From positions 1 through 51,702 of the forward strand of contig NZ_SMRP01000043.1 in the NCBI RefSeq assembly GCF_004353915.1: a DNA stretch of 51,702 nt. Reading direction: 5' to 3'. The translations under genes and the position numbers were made by a program. The notes beneath the pieces are model-generated. The model ran no database searches. It was not told the origin of the DNA and saw only the letters and a list, made by a program, of their open reading frames with translations. Positions within the stretch are counted from its first letter, which is position 1, and each line of letters begins with the position of its first letter. This stretch comes from Paraburkholderia silviterrae (GTDB taxonomy: Bacteria; Pseudomonadota; Gammaproteobacteria; Burkholderiales; Burkholderiaceae). Below, piece by piece: positions 41,084 to 50,605 of this stretch.

Positions 41084-42067
41084 ATGAAGATGGCGTCATT
41101 GCGTTCCGGTCGGGACGGTGAACTGGTGGTGGTCAGTCGGGACCTGGAACAGGCCGTACGTGTGAGTTCGGTCGCGCGCACATTGCAAGCCGCGCTCGAC
41201 GATTGGGAGAGCATTGCACCAAAGCTCGAAGCAATCTATGCCGCGCTGAATGCGGGTGATGTCGAAGACGCCTTTCCCATTGTGTGGCACGAGTTGGGAG
41301 CGCCTTTGCCGCGCAGCTATCAGTATCTCGACGGGGCCGCCTATGTGAGCCACATCAAGCGCAACCGCGCTGCGCGTGGCGAAGCCCTTCCGGATGATTT
41401 GATGGAAAGGCCGCTCGTCTATCAGGGTATTTCGCATGGTTTCCTTGGCTGGAACGAGGACATCCCGGTGGCATCGGAGGCGCTTGGAGTCGACTTTGAA
41501 GCGGAAATCGCCGCGGTGACCGGGGCCGTCCCTATGGGAGTCGGTGCTCAGGAAGCGTGTTCATATATTCGACTGTTCGTTTTGCTGAACGATGTGTCGC
41601 TGCGCGCGATTATTCCCGGCGAACTGAAGCGGACCTTCGGCTTTCTCACGGGAAAGCCAGCCTCGAGCCTGGGTCCCATTGCCGTGACACCCGACGAATT
41701 GGGACCGCTTTGGCACGATGGGCTGGTGGGCGGGAGAATGCAATGCTCGGTGCGCGGCGAGTGGGTTGGCAATATCGACACGGGAATCGACACGCCGTTT
41801 CACTACGGCGATTTGATCGCCCACGTTGCCCAGACGCGGGCGTTCGAGCCGGGCACGATTGTCGGGCTCGGCACCGTATCGAACGAGGACGAAGCTGCCG
41901 GCTGCGCGTGCATCGGCGAAATCCGGGCGCTCGAGACCTTGCGTGACGGCAAGGCATCCACGCCGTTCTTTAGCTTCGGAGATCGTGTGCGTATCGAACA
42001 CGTCGATCATGAAGGCCGGTCCATCTTCGGCGCAATCGATCAGCGTTTCATGCCGGCGGCGCGATGA
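41084..42067 (+). CDS. Fumarylacetoacetate hydrolase-family protein
   Basis: The 327-aa enzyme is a FAH-fold metal hydrolase. The metal ligands appear in VDFEAEIAAV (two Glu) and LLNDVSLR (Asp), with LGPIAVTPDELG and GSRRVRIEH-like C-terminal elements. Such enzymes cleave C-C bonds of beta-diketo acids or act as ring-cleavage hydratases and decarboxylases. It is coupled by ATGA to the region encoding the VOC protein, so the pair probably processes one ring-cleavage product. Confidence 0.9.
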   Translation: MKMASLRSGRDGELVVVSRDLEQAVRVSSVARTLQAALDDWESIAPKLEAIYAALNAGDVEDAFPIVWHELGAPLPRSYQYLDGAAYVSHIKRNRAARGEALPDDLMERPLVYQGISHGFLGWNEDIPVASEALGVDFEAEIAAVTGAVPMGVGAQEACSYIRLFVLLNDVSLRAIIPGELKRTFGFLTGKPASSLGPIAVTPDELGPLWHDGLVGGRMQCSVRGEWVGNIDTGIDTPFHYGDLIAHVAQTRAFEPGTIVGLGTVSNEDEAAGCACIGEIRALETLRDGKASTPFFSFGDRVRIEHVDHEGRSIFGAIDQRFMPAAR

Positions 42068-42105
42068 GCGGCGTTCAGCCTACGTATCTGAAAGGAGGAG
42101 GCGTC

Positions 42106-42666
42106 ATGCTTTGCAAGGGCCTGCATCACGCAGCGTATCGCTGCCGGGATGCGCGGGAGACGGTCGATTTTTATACCCAGGCGCTCGGTCTGAAGTTCAT
42201 CCACGCGATGGGCGAGGATCACGTACCTTCGACGGGCATCTATAGCCCGCACATCCATATATTCTTCGAAATGGAGGATGGCGCCTGTATTGCGTTTTTC
42301 GAATTACCGGCAGACGAAGGTGAACCGTCGGGAAGAGACGCCGGGACGCCAGACTGGGTTCAGCACTTTGCCTTTCGGGTGGCCGACCGGGCCACCGTCG
42401 ATCGCGCAAGGGAATCGCTGACGGGTCGGGGTATCGCGGTCGTTGGGCCGACGATTCACGACGACTTCCTGTACTCGATTTATTTCTTCGATCCGTCTGG
42501 GCATCGTCTTGAATTGACTGCCGTTACGGCTACGCCCGAGCAGGACGCCCAATTCCGCGAGGAAGCGATGGACGTCCTGCGCTTGTGGGAAAAGACGCAT
42601 GACTGGTCCCAGCGCGCGGCCTTGTTTGGTGGTGCTACGGGCTATCGGCGCGAGGACGCTGTGTAG
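42106..42666 (+). CDS. VOC-superfamily (glyoxalase/extradiol dioxygenase-like) protein
   Basis: The 186-aa product has two beta-alpha-beta-beta-beta units with candidate metal ligands in GLHHAAYRCRD, QHFAFRV and HRLELT (Glu). ATG 42106 was chosen for a consensus AAAGGAGG five to seven bases upstream; the ATG at 42064 overlaps the FAH stop but lacks an SD. It might be an extradiol-type dioxygenase, isomerase or glyoxalase; the sequence alone does not decide. Confidence 0.86.
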   Translation: MLCKGLHHAAYRCRDARETVDFYTQALGLKFIHAMGEDHVPSTGIYSPHIHIFFEMEDGACIAFFELPADEGEPSGRDAGTPDWVQHFAFRVADRATVDRARESLTGRGIAVVGPTIHDDFLYSIYFFDPSGHRLELTAVTATPEQDAQFREEAMDVLRLWEKTHDWSQRAALFGGATGYRREDAV

Positions 42667-42667
42667 T

Positions 42668-43150
42668 TCACGCTGCGCTTGCGGCTTCGATGGTGGGTTC
42701 GCAGCGGATCGGGAAATTGACCGAGTTCGCGATATAGCATTTCTCGTGCGCCGCGTGATGGAGTTGCTCGGCAAGGCTGCGATTGTCGCCCGCGCGGATG
42801 GTCACGCGCGGACGCAACACGATCTCGCTGAAGCGTCCTGATTCGTGGGCACTGTCGATCATGGTGCCCTGCGCCTCGTCGACATAGGCAAGCACTGCGA
42901 TGCCCGCATCGGCGCACAGGTGCAGATACCAGAGCTTGTGGCAGGCGCTGACTGAGGCCACGAGCAGCTCTTCGGGGTTCCAGCGATCGCGGTCGCCGCG
43001 AAACGCGGGGTCCGATGAACCGGCAATGGCGGGCTTGCCCGCCGCCTCGATCGTATGGTCGCGGCCGTAGTCGCGATAGCCCGAGGTGCCGCTGCCACGA
43101 TTGCCGGTCCATTGAACGGTTACGGTGTATTGGTGTTCCGTGTGCGCCAT
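42668..43150 (-). CDS. OsmC/Ohr-family peroxiredoxin-like protein
   Basis: The 160-aa protein has an OsmC fold with two redox cysteines, C70 in SVSACHKLWY and C138 in HEKCYIAN, the arrangement of thiol-dependent organic hydroperoxide reductases. It is convergent with the VOC gene, with a single base between the two stop codons. Confidence 0.92.
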   Translation of the reverse strand: MAHTEHQYTVTVQWTGNRGSGTSGYRDYGRDHTIEAAGKPAIAGSSDPAFRGDRDRWNPEELLVASVSACHKLWYLHLCADAGIAVLAYVDEAQGTMIDSAHESGRFSEIVLRPRVTIRAGDNRSLAEQLHHAAHEKCYIANSVNFPIRCEPTIEAASAA

Positions 43151-43347
43151 TTCAGCTCTCCATGCTGTCGGTCAGCGCGCATTATCCCATCGATTGATTA
43201 TCTGGCGCGGGCTGCGGTCCGTTGCGATCGCGCCAAGCGAGCCCATCGCTGTGCTCGCCCATTTCGCCCGCTTTTTTACGACATTTTTTCTTGTGGCCCC
43301 TGGCGCGCAAACCTAGACTTGGCAGCACAGTAACGACTGGAGAGGCC

Positions 43348-43983
43348 ATGTCGACACGCCATGTAACGCAGCGCCAGGACGAACGGATCACCTGTAATCA
43401 ACCCGGCATCGGCCGGCTGGTGCTGCGGCGTTTCGATCCGCAGCGCGACTCGTGGGAACGTCTCACGCAACTGTTGCATCGCGCGTACGCGCGGCTCGCA
43501 TCGCTCGGCCTGCATTGCGCGAGCGCGGACCAGGCGGCCAGCGCCACACGCTCGCGTGCGTTGGCGGGCGACTGCTTCGTGGCCGTGTGCAATGGCCGCA
43601 TTGTCGGCACGATGACGATCGAAGGGCGTGACGGCGACTCGCTTTGCGAGCACTATCGCCTGCATGGCGTGGCCTCGCTGCAGCAATTCGGCATCGAGCC
43701 GGCGTGGCAGGGCCGCGGCATTGGCCGCGCGCTGCTCGCCTTCGCGCTTCGCTGGGCCGCCGCGCGCGGATTCACGCAACTCGCGCTCGACGTGCCGTTC
43801 CCCGCCGCGCATTTGCTTGCGTTCTATCGTGCAGAGGGTTTCAGTCTCGTGGATGTCGTGCGCTTCGCGGGGCGCGGCTACGACAGCGCCGTCTTCAGTA
43901 AGCCCGCCGCGAGCCATCCGCTAGCCAGCGTAAGGCAAGTGTCGGCGTTGCCGTGCGAGGCAGGCGTCCGCGCCGCACGTTGA
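43348..43983 (+). CDS. GNAT-family N-acetyltransferase
   Basis: The 211-aa protein contains a GNAT domain with the acetyl-CoA loop EPAWQGRGIGRALL and the following FYRAEGF helix-strand. ATG 43348 follows GGAGAGG. The acceptor substrate is unknown. It is divergent from the OsmC gene and convergent with the diguanylate cyclase gene. Confidence 0.88.
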   Translation: MSTRHVTQRQDERITCNQPGIGRLVLRRFDPQRDSWERLTQLLHRAYARLASLGLHCASADQAASATRSRALAGDCFVAVCNGRIVGTMTIEGRDGDSLCEHYRLHGVASLQQFGIEPAWQGRGIGRALLAFALRWAAARGFTQLALDVPFPAAHLLAFYRAEGFSLVDVVRFAGRGYDSAVFSKPAASHPLASVRQVSALPCEAGVRAAR

Positions 43984-44035
43984 GCGTGGCGGGCATGCGG
44001 CGCAGCACAGCACGCTATAGCACGCGTTACGTACG

Positions 44036-45811
44036 TTATGCGCGGGCGTCCGGCACTTGCTCGTCCACACCCACCACGCGGTTGCGCCCGCCTTCCTTCG
44101 CCACATAGAGCCGCTGGTCCGCCACATGCATGAGTGCCTCGTAATCGGCGGGGCAGTCCACCGGACTTGCGGCCACGCCGATGGACACCGTGAACGCGAT
44201 GGCCTCGGGATGTGCGGCGCTCGCCAACGCCGCTGCGTCGCGCGCATGGGCCTCGACCGCCAGGCGCACGCGTTCGGCCACGGCGGTGGCCGTTGCGAGA
44301 TCGGCATCGGGCAGCAGCGCGGCAAATTCCTCGCCGCCCATGCGCGCAGGCAAGTCGACGCTGCGCAGGCTCGCGCGCAGGATTTCGGCGAGGACGGTGA
44401 GCACGTGGTCACCGGCTGCGTGGCCGAAGCAGTCATTCACTCGCTTGAAAAAGTCGATGTCGAGCATGAGCACGGCCAACGCAACCGGTTGTTGCGATGC
44501 GCGGGTCGCGCGTTCGAGCGCTTCCGCGAATGCCTCCTGAAACCGGCGCCGGTTCGGGAGACCCGTGAGCGGGTCGCTGCGGGCGAGTGTCTCGAGCCGC
44601 TCGCTCGCCTCAACATAGTGGCCGAAAATGTTGGTCACGATGCGCAGCGTGCTCACCAGCAGCACGCCTAGCACGATCCACGCGGCAATCAGCGGACTGC
44701 TCAACACCCGGCGCGCCGTGGCGAGCGTGAGCTCGGCGTTGTTGGTTGGCGCCATAAGCATCCAGTGCGACTGGCCGATGCGCCGATAGAGCAGGTATTG
44801 GCCATTGCGTTCGATATAGCCGGAGCCGCGCTGCATCCATGTATCGACGGAAGTCCTGGCCGTTTGCAGCAGGCTGGCGCTAAAGCGTGCCGGGCGCTCA
44901 TCGATCACCACGCCGTTGCGAAAGTACACGATGCTCCCGTTGGTGTTCAGGAGCCCGAACTCAACGGGATCGTCCTCATCGTCGATTGGTCCGCCGGTGG
45001 AGAGCTGCAGCGAGAGCAGGCGCGACTGCGTGATGTCCATCACCACGGCGCCGCGAAACTGGTTGCCGAGATAGACGGGTGCGCTCAAGGTGGAAATGGC
45101 TTCGCCCTTTTGCAGCCCGCTGTAGACGGGCGTCCAGAGCACGTCGCGGCGCGGATTGCGTTCGGGCAGCTGGCCGCGGTAGTAGTTCATGGTGTTGAAG
45201 CGGCGCAGCAACTCGGGCACGCTCAGGTCCTGATGCTCGGGCGCGATCACGAACACGCCGTTGGGCGAGATGAACGCCACCGTGCTCTGCACGGCGTCCG
45301 CGTGCTGGCTGATTTCCACGAGCGGGCTGAGCGTGCGTGCGAGCGCAATGTCGCCGGGCAGCAAGGCTTCGTTGCGATGAAAGCCGTCGAGGCCCGCGAG
45401 GGCTGCCGCGTTCGTGCCGAACACGGCCGGACCGCTTAGCGAGCCGGGCGTCTGCCAGACCGGCCGCGAGGTTTCGCCAAGCACCGCTTGCACGGCGGGG
45501 TTCTGAATGCCGATGCGTTGCTGCCTCTCGGAGGCGAGCACGTGCTCGGCGTAGTTGCGCAGAAACAGGAGGCGGCGGCGCTCGGAGTCGATGAGCGCAT
45601 CCACGCCCACGGCGCGCACTTCGAGGTCGCGCTGGCGGCTTTGCAGGTCGTCGCGCGCGAGGTTGTAGAGCTGGCGCAAGCCCACGATGGTCACAAGCGT
45701 CATGGCGCCGATGAAGCACAGCGTCACCACGAGACGCGGCCGTTTCATGACGATGCTGGAGAAACGGTCGGGCCGCGTGCGGCCTGCCGTGCGCTTCGCG
45801 CTGTGCTGCAT
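44036..45811 (-). CDS. Membrane diguanylate cyclase with periplasmic sensor domain
   Basis: The 591-aa protein has a first membrane span near residues 25-45 (VVTLCFIGAMTLVTIVG), a periplasmic Cache-like sensor of about 290 residues, a second span (PLIAAWIVLGVLLVS) and a C-terminal GGDEF domain. The active site reads MGGEEF and an inhibitory I-site RSVD lies five residues upstream of GGEEF, so it should be an active, product-inhibited c-di-GMP synthase. The start at 45811 follows a GGGG stretch; an ATG five codons earlier is possible. Confidence 0.93.
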   Translation of the reverse strand: MQHSAKRTAGRTRPDRFSSIVMKRPRLVVTLCFIGAMTLVTIVGLRQLYNLARDDLQSRQRDLEVRAVGVDALIDSERRRLLFLRNYAEHVLASERQQRIGIQNPAVQAVLGETSRPVWQTPGSLSGPAVFGTNAAALAGLDGFHRNEALLPGDIALARTLSPLVEISQHADAVQSTVAFISPNGVFVIAPEHQDLSVPELLRRFNTMNYYRGQLPERNPRRDVLWTPVYSGLQKGEAISTLSAPVYLGNQFRGAVVMDITQSRLLSLQLSTGGPIDDEDDPVEFGLLNTNGSIVYFRNGVVIDERPARFSASLLQTARTSVDTWMQRGSGYIERNGQYLLYRRIGQSHWMLMAPTNNAELTLATARRVLSSPLIAAWIVLGVLLVSTLRIVTNIFGHYVEASERLETLARSDPLTGLPNRRRFQEAFAEALERATRASQQPVALAVLMLDIDFFKRVNDCFGHAAGDHVLTVLAEILRASLRSVDLPARMGGEEFAALLPDADLATATAVAERVRLAVEAHARDAAALASAAHPEAIAFTVSIGVAASPVDCPADYEALMHVADQRLYVAKEGGRNRVVGVDEQVPDARA

Positions 45812-45968
45812 GGTATCCCCGACCATTCCAGGTTGTGTGGTTGCGCCCCGGCCGACATATCGGCCGGGGGCGACCGTCAAGGATAGCATTGCGGCACGCG
45901 GCCGGACACGGCTGCCGCCACCGCGGGTTATGCGCGTGCAAGGAGCCGCTCCAGCGCGACGTTCGTCG

Positions 45969-46610
45969 CTAGCCGCGCCACGCGGAGCCGCGGATCACGC
46001 TGCAGAAGTTGCCCGCGTGGAAATGCGGGTCCCTGTCGGCGAGCACGTCGGCCTTCACGTTGCCGAAGGTCGTGCCGGGCTTGTGACGAATGCCGTCGTA
46101 GAACGCCTGGATGATGTCCTCCTTGAAGTGCTCCGTGCGCGGATGCGCGTGCACGACGGCTTCGCGTTGCGCGTCGCTGTACTCGCGGTAGGTGAGCCCG
46201 AGCACATCCATCTCCACGCCCGCCGTGACGAGTGCGATCACGGGGTGCATATGCTGAGGAATACCAGGCGTGGTGTGAAGGGCGATGGCGGTCCACACGA
46301 GATCGAGATCGTGCTGTGCGATGCCACGCGCTCGCAGGAAGTCGCGGGCGGCGTTCGCGCCGTCCACTTCGAAGCGCTCGTGTTCGCTGCTGTGCGAGTG
46401 CATGAGGCCGACGTCGTGAAACATGGCGCCCGCGTACAGCAGCTCGCGGTCGAACTTCAGCTCGCGTTTCAGGCCGGCCAGCGCGCCGAAGTAGTAGACG
46501 CGGCTCGAGTGATGAAACAGCAGGGGCGATTCGGTGTCGCGCACGAATTCGGTGATTTCGCGTGCGAGTTGGCTGTCGGGGACGGCGACGCCGGCAAGGT
46601 CGAGGCTCAT
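45969..46610 (-). CDS. HD-domain metal-dependent hydrolase (cyanamide hydratase-like)
   Basis: The 213-aa product has an HD domain with H34 in LFHHSSRVYYF, H65-D66 in AMFHDVG, and later His and Asp residues. The FHHSSRVY and HSSEHERFEVDGANAARDFL segments resemble the cyanamide hydratase/Ddi2-like HD group rather than nucleotide phosphohydrolases. ATG 46610 was chosen for GGAG seven bases upstream. It diverges from the GlxA-type regulator at 46786, which may control it. Confidence 0.8.
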   Translation of the reverse strand: MSLDLAGVAVPDSQLAREITEFVRDTESPLLFHHSSRVYYFGALAGLKRELKFDRELLYAGAMFHDVGLMHSHSSEHERFEVDGANAARDFLRARGIAQHDLDLVWTAIALHTTPGIPQHMHPVIALVTAGVEMDVLGLTYREYSDAQREAVVHAHPRTEHFKEDIIQAFYDGIRHKPGTTFGNVKADVLADRDPHFHAGNFCSVIRGSAWRG

Positions 46611-46785
46611 GGCTGGACTCCATCGAGGGGGGAAGGTGGAGTCCATTGTGGTCCGTGATAGCATTGTCCTTAATTGACGTGAGACGTCGTTTTCTGCCAT
46701 TTCGTGCGAGAACCGGACGCATGCGCTGCGCGGCTGTCCACGTGCTGTCGCGGTGGCGCGCACACATGCCGGAGCCTGACCCCCT

Positions 46786-47778
46786 ATGCCTAAAATCGTC
46801 GCCATTCTTGCGCTGCCCGGCGTGCAGCTGCTCGACGTGAGCGGTCCGCTCGACGTGTTCGCTCAGGCCAATACGGAAGCGGGGCGCACGGTGTACGACT
46901 TGCGCGTGATCGCGTGCCGTGCGGGACCCATTCGCAGCTCCGCGGGCGTGCGCCTCTTGCCCGACGAGGTGGCGGGGCAGACGCGAGAGCGCGTCGACAC
47001 GCTGCTCGTGGCCGGCGCGCCCGACGCCGCCACGCTCCAGCTCGCACCGCGCGTGCTCGACTGGCTGCGCGCCACGGCGGCGCGCGCGCGGCGTTACGGC
47101 TCAGTGTGCACGGGCGCGTTCGCGCTGGCGGCCAGCGGGCTGCTGGACAAACGCCGGCTGACCACGCACTGGGCCGCTGTGGAGGCGCTCGCGCAGGCGT
47201 GCCCGACGGTCTCCATCGAAGCCGATTCGCTCTACGTGCGCGACGGCAAGCTGCGCACGGCGGCGGGCGTCACGGCGGGGCTCGATCTGGCGCTCGCGCT
47301 CGTCGAGGAGGATCTGGGGCGCGAGATCGCCATGCGCGTGGCGAGCCAGCTCGTGATGTTCTTCAAGCGGACCGGCGGTCAGCTGCAGTTCAGCCGCAAG
47401 GGCGAGACGCGCCCGGCGGGGCGCTCCGCGCTGCAGGAGGTGCAGCGCTGGGTGGCCGCGAATCCGGCGCTCGCGCACCGCGTGCCCGAACTCGCGGCGC
47501 GCGTGGGGCTGAGCCCGCGCCATTTCGCGCGCCTGTTCCAGGCCGAGGTGGGCATTACGCCCGCTGCGTGGGTCGAGGCCGTGCGCGTCGACGCGGCGCG
47601 CGAGCTGCTCGAAACGCACGGCGAGGCGCCCAAGCGCGTGGCGGCCCGCTGCGGCTTCGCGAACGCCGACACCTTGCGGCGCGCGTTCATCAAGCATATG
47701 GGCGTGACGCCGGCGCAATACCGGCGGCGCTTCGGCGGCAGCGCCGAGCCAGGCGGCCAAGTGCGCGCCCGAGACTGA
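46786..47778 (+). CDS. GlxA-type AraC regulator (DJ-1/PfpI domain plus HTH)
   Basis: The 330-aa protein joins an N-terminal DJ-1/PfpI-like domain (VAILALPGVQLLDVSGPLDV, SVCTGAFALAASG) to a C-terminal AraC HTH (VPELAARVGLSPRHFARLFQ, then RVAARCGFANADTLRRAFIK). Members regulate amine and quaternary-ammonium catabolism among other pathways. It is divergent from the HD hydrolase gene, its likely target. Confidence 0.93.
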   Translation: MPKIVAILALPGVQLLDVSGPLDVFAQANTEAGRTVYDLRVIACRAGPIRSSAGVRLLPDEVAGQTRERVDTLLVAGAPDAATLQLAPRVLDWLRATAARARRYGSVCTGAFALAASGLLDKRRLTTHWAAVEALAQACPTVSIEADSLYVRDGKLRTAAGVTAGLDLALALVEEDLGREIAMRVASQLVMFFKRTGGQLQFSRKGETRPAGRSALQEVQRWVAANPALAHRVPELAARVGLSPRHFARLFQAEVGITPAAWVEAVRVDAARELLETHGEAPKRVAARCGFANADTLRRAFIKHMGVTPAQYRRRFGGSAEPGGQVRARD

Positions 47779-48210
47779 CGGCGTGGTTCAGGGGGGAGCG
47801 CCGCTTGCGCTGCGCAGGTGATTCGCTACGCATCTTTGCGTCGGGTTAAACGGAATTTCAGGCAAGAGTCGTCGATCCCGGCGATAATCGTAAGGATCAG
47901 CGCGCCGCCCATGGCCGTTATGCACAGGCGGCCTACGGGCCTCCTGGCTTCATGTGCGTGCATGCTTGCCGCCACGGTGTGCCTCGCAGTGCAATACGCA
48001 GGCCGTGAAGCGCCGCGGGCGGCGGCAGACAGGAAGACTGGAAGGGTCGCACGGGGACGCCCCCAAAGCCGCAGGTGCGGCAAAAGGGGCGCGCGGCCGT
48101 GGCATCGAAGCCGTTTGACACGCGGCGTGCGAGCGCCAGAACAGGAGCCTTGCCCGGCGCGACCACGCCACGCGCCGTTCGAAGAAAACAAGAATTCACG
48201 CGACAAATTT
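47779..48210. other. Intergenic region before the histidine kinase gene
   Basis: The 432 bp after the GlxA-type gene remain open in the kinase frame from 47818, but the upstream translation is rich in Arg/Ala and is not kinase-like. I see no SD-supported small gene, operator palindrome or RNA gene. Confidence 0.45.
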
Positions 48211-49668
48211 ATGTATTCGATCTTGCCCGCGTTCGTATCCGCCTTGTTTCTCGGGTTCGGTGTGTACGTACTGCTCACGGAAGGCGTGACGCGCCTTTCA
48301 CTGCCTTTTGCGTCGATGTGCGGGACCACCTTCGTCTGGCAGGGCAGCTGGGCGTTCCTGTTTCAGATATCGGACCCCGAGCTTGCGGGTGCGCTCGTCA
48401 AGTTCGGCTATCTCTTCATCCTGTTTCTGCCCACGACCTTCTATCACTTCGTGATCGAAGTCGCCGCGCGGCGCAGCGAGCGCCCGTGGCTCTTCGCGTC
48501 GTACGGCCTGTGCATCGCCCTTGCCATGGGGCTGGCGGTGAGCGACGAAGTGGTCGCGGGCTACGGCACTTTCTTCTTCGGCAAGTATCCGCGCGCGGGG
48601 CTGCTGCATCCCGTGCACGTCGCGCAAACCGTGCTGCTCGCGCTGCGCTGCGCCTGGCTGCTGCTGGCGGCGCGGCGTCAGACCCAGGCGCAAGACCGCC
48701 GCAGGCTGCTCGATCTCTGCTTGCTGAGCCTGTGTCTCTACGGGCTGGCCGCTACCGACTACGCGGTCAATTACGGCATTGCGTTCTATCCGGTGGGCGC
48801 CGTCGTCATCGCCGTGAGCCTCGGCATACTCGCCGTGACCATCGTGCGCTACGGCCTCATGCGGCCCTACCTGCTCGCCGCGACAGTGGCGCACGAGGTG
48901 GCCACGCCGCTTGCGGCCATCGGCATGCACGCCGAGGAAATCGGCACTGTGCTGCCCGAGCTCATGCGCGGCTACCAGCTGGCGGTGCAGCACCAGTTGT
49001 GCGTGGACGGCCTCTACCCGGGCCAGTCGGAGCGTCTTTCGTCGCTGGCCACTTCGATACAGCGCCAGGTGGACAGCACGAGCACCGTCGTCGAGATGTC
49101 GCTCGCGTCGTTCACACTCGACCGGCTCGACCGCCGCAGCTTCGAGGCCTGCTCGATCCGCTCCTGCGTGAACGCGGCGCTCGAACGCTTTCCGTTCCGC
49201 CCCGGCGAGCGCGAACTGGTCAACGTGTTGCCGATCGAAGCGCAACTGAAGTTTTCGGGCTCCGATTCGCTGATCGTGTTCGTGCTCTTCAACCTGCTCA
49301 AGAACGCGCTGTTTGCGATTCACTCGGGCGGCGGCGGCAGTGTGGAGATTGCGGCAACGAGCGAGGGCGGCTATTGCGTGCTGCGCTTTTCCGATAACGG
49401 CCCCGGCATTGGCGCCGACGTGCTCCCGCATATTTTCGAGCCGTTCTATTCCACCAAATCGCACGGCAAGGGTGCGGGCATGGGGCTCCCGTTCTGCCGG
49501 CGCGTAGCGGAGGCGCTGGGCGGCGCCATTGCCTGCGAGTCCGAGCCCAACGTGGCGACCACCTTCACGCTCCATCTTCCCGAACCGGGGTCGGCCGCCG
49601 ATCGCGCGCTCCACGATCCGGCGGCCAAGGCCCGCCGGTGGCCGGCGGGGCAGGACTATACAGGTTGA
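48211..49668 (+). CDS. Sensor histidine kinase with seven-helix membrane domain
   Basis: The 485-aa protein has seven hydrophobic spans in its first 215 residues (from MYSILPAFVSALFLGFGVYV to AVVIAVSLGILAVTIVRYG), then an H-box with H228 in VAHEVATPLAA, an N-box LLKNALFAI, G1 DNGPGIG and G2 GKGAGMGLPFCRR. No receiver domain is fused. The membrane domain recalls the quorum-sensing kinases of the CqsS/LqsS group, which is tentative. The SD before 48211 is poor. The probable partner is the response regulator at 50606, with a thioesterase gene on the other strand between them. Confidence 0.85.
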   Translation: MYSILPAFVSALFLGFGVYVLLTEGVTRLSLPFASMCGTTFVWQGSWAFLFQISDPELAGALVKFGYLFILFLPTTFYHFVIEVAARRSERPWLFASYGLCIALAMGLAVSDEVVAGYGTFFFGKYPRAGLLHPVHVAQTVLLALRCAWLLLAARRQTQAQDRRRLLDLCLLSLCLYGLAATDYAVNYGIAFYPVGAVVIAVSLGILAVTIVRYGLMRPYLLAATVAHEVATPLAAIGMHAEEIGTVLPELMRGYQLAVQHQLCVDGLYPGQSERLSSLATSIQRQVDSTSTVVEMSLASFTLDRLDRRSFEACSIRSCVNAALERFPFRPGERELVNVLPIEAQLKFSGSDSLIVFVLFNLLKNALFAIHSGGGGSVEIAATSEGGYCVLRFSDNGPGIGADVLPHIFEPFYSTKSHGKGAGMGLPFCRRVAEALGGAIACESEPNVATTFTLHLPEPGSAADRALHDPAAKARRWPAGQDYTG

Positions 49669-49714
49669 GTCACTAACGGCACGAATTCAGCCTGGCTACG
49701 GTCTGAGTCGAGCC

Positions 49715-50212
49715 TCAGTTGGCCCCTGCGGGCAGAATGAGCTCATATTCCTTGACGCGCTCGATGATCCCCGGCGGAAAACGGCGAATCCGCTTGTCGG
49801 TGCCGGTAAAGAGAATCTGCTGGTAACCGAGCGAAACGGGACGCCCGTCCACGCAAAAGCGAAACACAAGATAGGCGGAGCATTGGCGCACCTGGAAGGT
49901 GTTCAGATAGCAATCGACGCGCTGAAACGGAAACGTCTCTTGCACATACTCCTGGTGCGCGCGCTTCGTTACGAAGATGCCGCCCGCCGCGAGCAGATTA
50001 TTGTGGATGCATTCGTGGAACCAGCGCTCGCGGCAAATGCCCTGCCATTCGAAGTAGCGGGCGAAGTAAGTGTTCATGAACGCATTCGAGTCCTTGAGAT
50101 AAATGTCGATGACATGATGGAAGGTCTTGCTCGGCGTGGCCTCCATGATTTCGTCGGTAAAGCCGTGTGCGCCACGGGAAAGCACGGCGGGGATCGATTC
50201 ACGGGCATTCAT
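49715..50212 (-). CDS. Hot-dog-fold acyl-CoA thioesterase-like protein
   Basis: The 165-aa product has the 4HBT/YbgC hot-dog pattern (DIYLKDSNAFMNTYFARYFEWQ, with the Asp/Asn region where YbgC-type enzymes carry the catalytic Asp). GGAG lies seven bases before ATG 50212. It is convergent with the kinase gene and divergent from the response regulator gene. Thioesterases of this type release or tailor acyl chains, so a link to an acyl-derived signal is conceivable but unproven. Confidence 0.8.
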   Translation of the reverse strand: MNARESIPAVLSRGAHGFTDEIMEATPSKTFHHVIDIYLKDSNAFMNTYFARYFEWQGICRERWFHECIHNNLLAAGGIFVTKRAHQEYVQETFPFQRVDCYLNTFQVRQCSAYLVFRFCVDGRPVSLGYQQILFTGTDKRIRRFPPGIIERVKEYELILPAGAN

Positions 50213-50605
50213 TGAAGTACTCCAGATGGAACTGGCCGCTGGCGGCGGCCACGCATGCCTTCGATGTTTGAAGACATGCGCCAATTCTCGTCGGCTTCCC
50301 GGGTCGCCAATACCGTCTTCATCACATACTCGAGGCGATCCTTGAATGGCCTGTGCGTACTGGCTTGTATGCACACGCGCAGCCGGATGCCCGCGCAAAC
50401 GATTACGCGCGTCCGAAAACGGGCTACGCGTCGTGCGGAGCGTGTGCAGCGGTTGCGGGGCGCGCCCGCGAGGCCGCATAATCTGGCAGCTACGGGTTGC
50501 GGAGCGATGCGCAATGGATCGCGTGTCGAATCAGCGCGCTGGGTTGCAGATCGAGAGGCGCATCGAGACCTGCCGCAGGCCTGTCGCGCGAACAGAGGCC
50601 ATTAC
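50213..50605. other. Intergenic region between thioesterase and response regulator genes
   Basis: The 393 bp contain the divergent promoters of the thioesterase and response regulator genes. Open frames extend upstream from both genes but have no SD or recognisable protein similarity. No clear palindrome was identified. Confidence 0.45.
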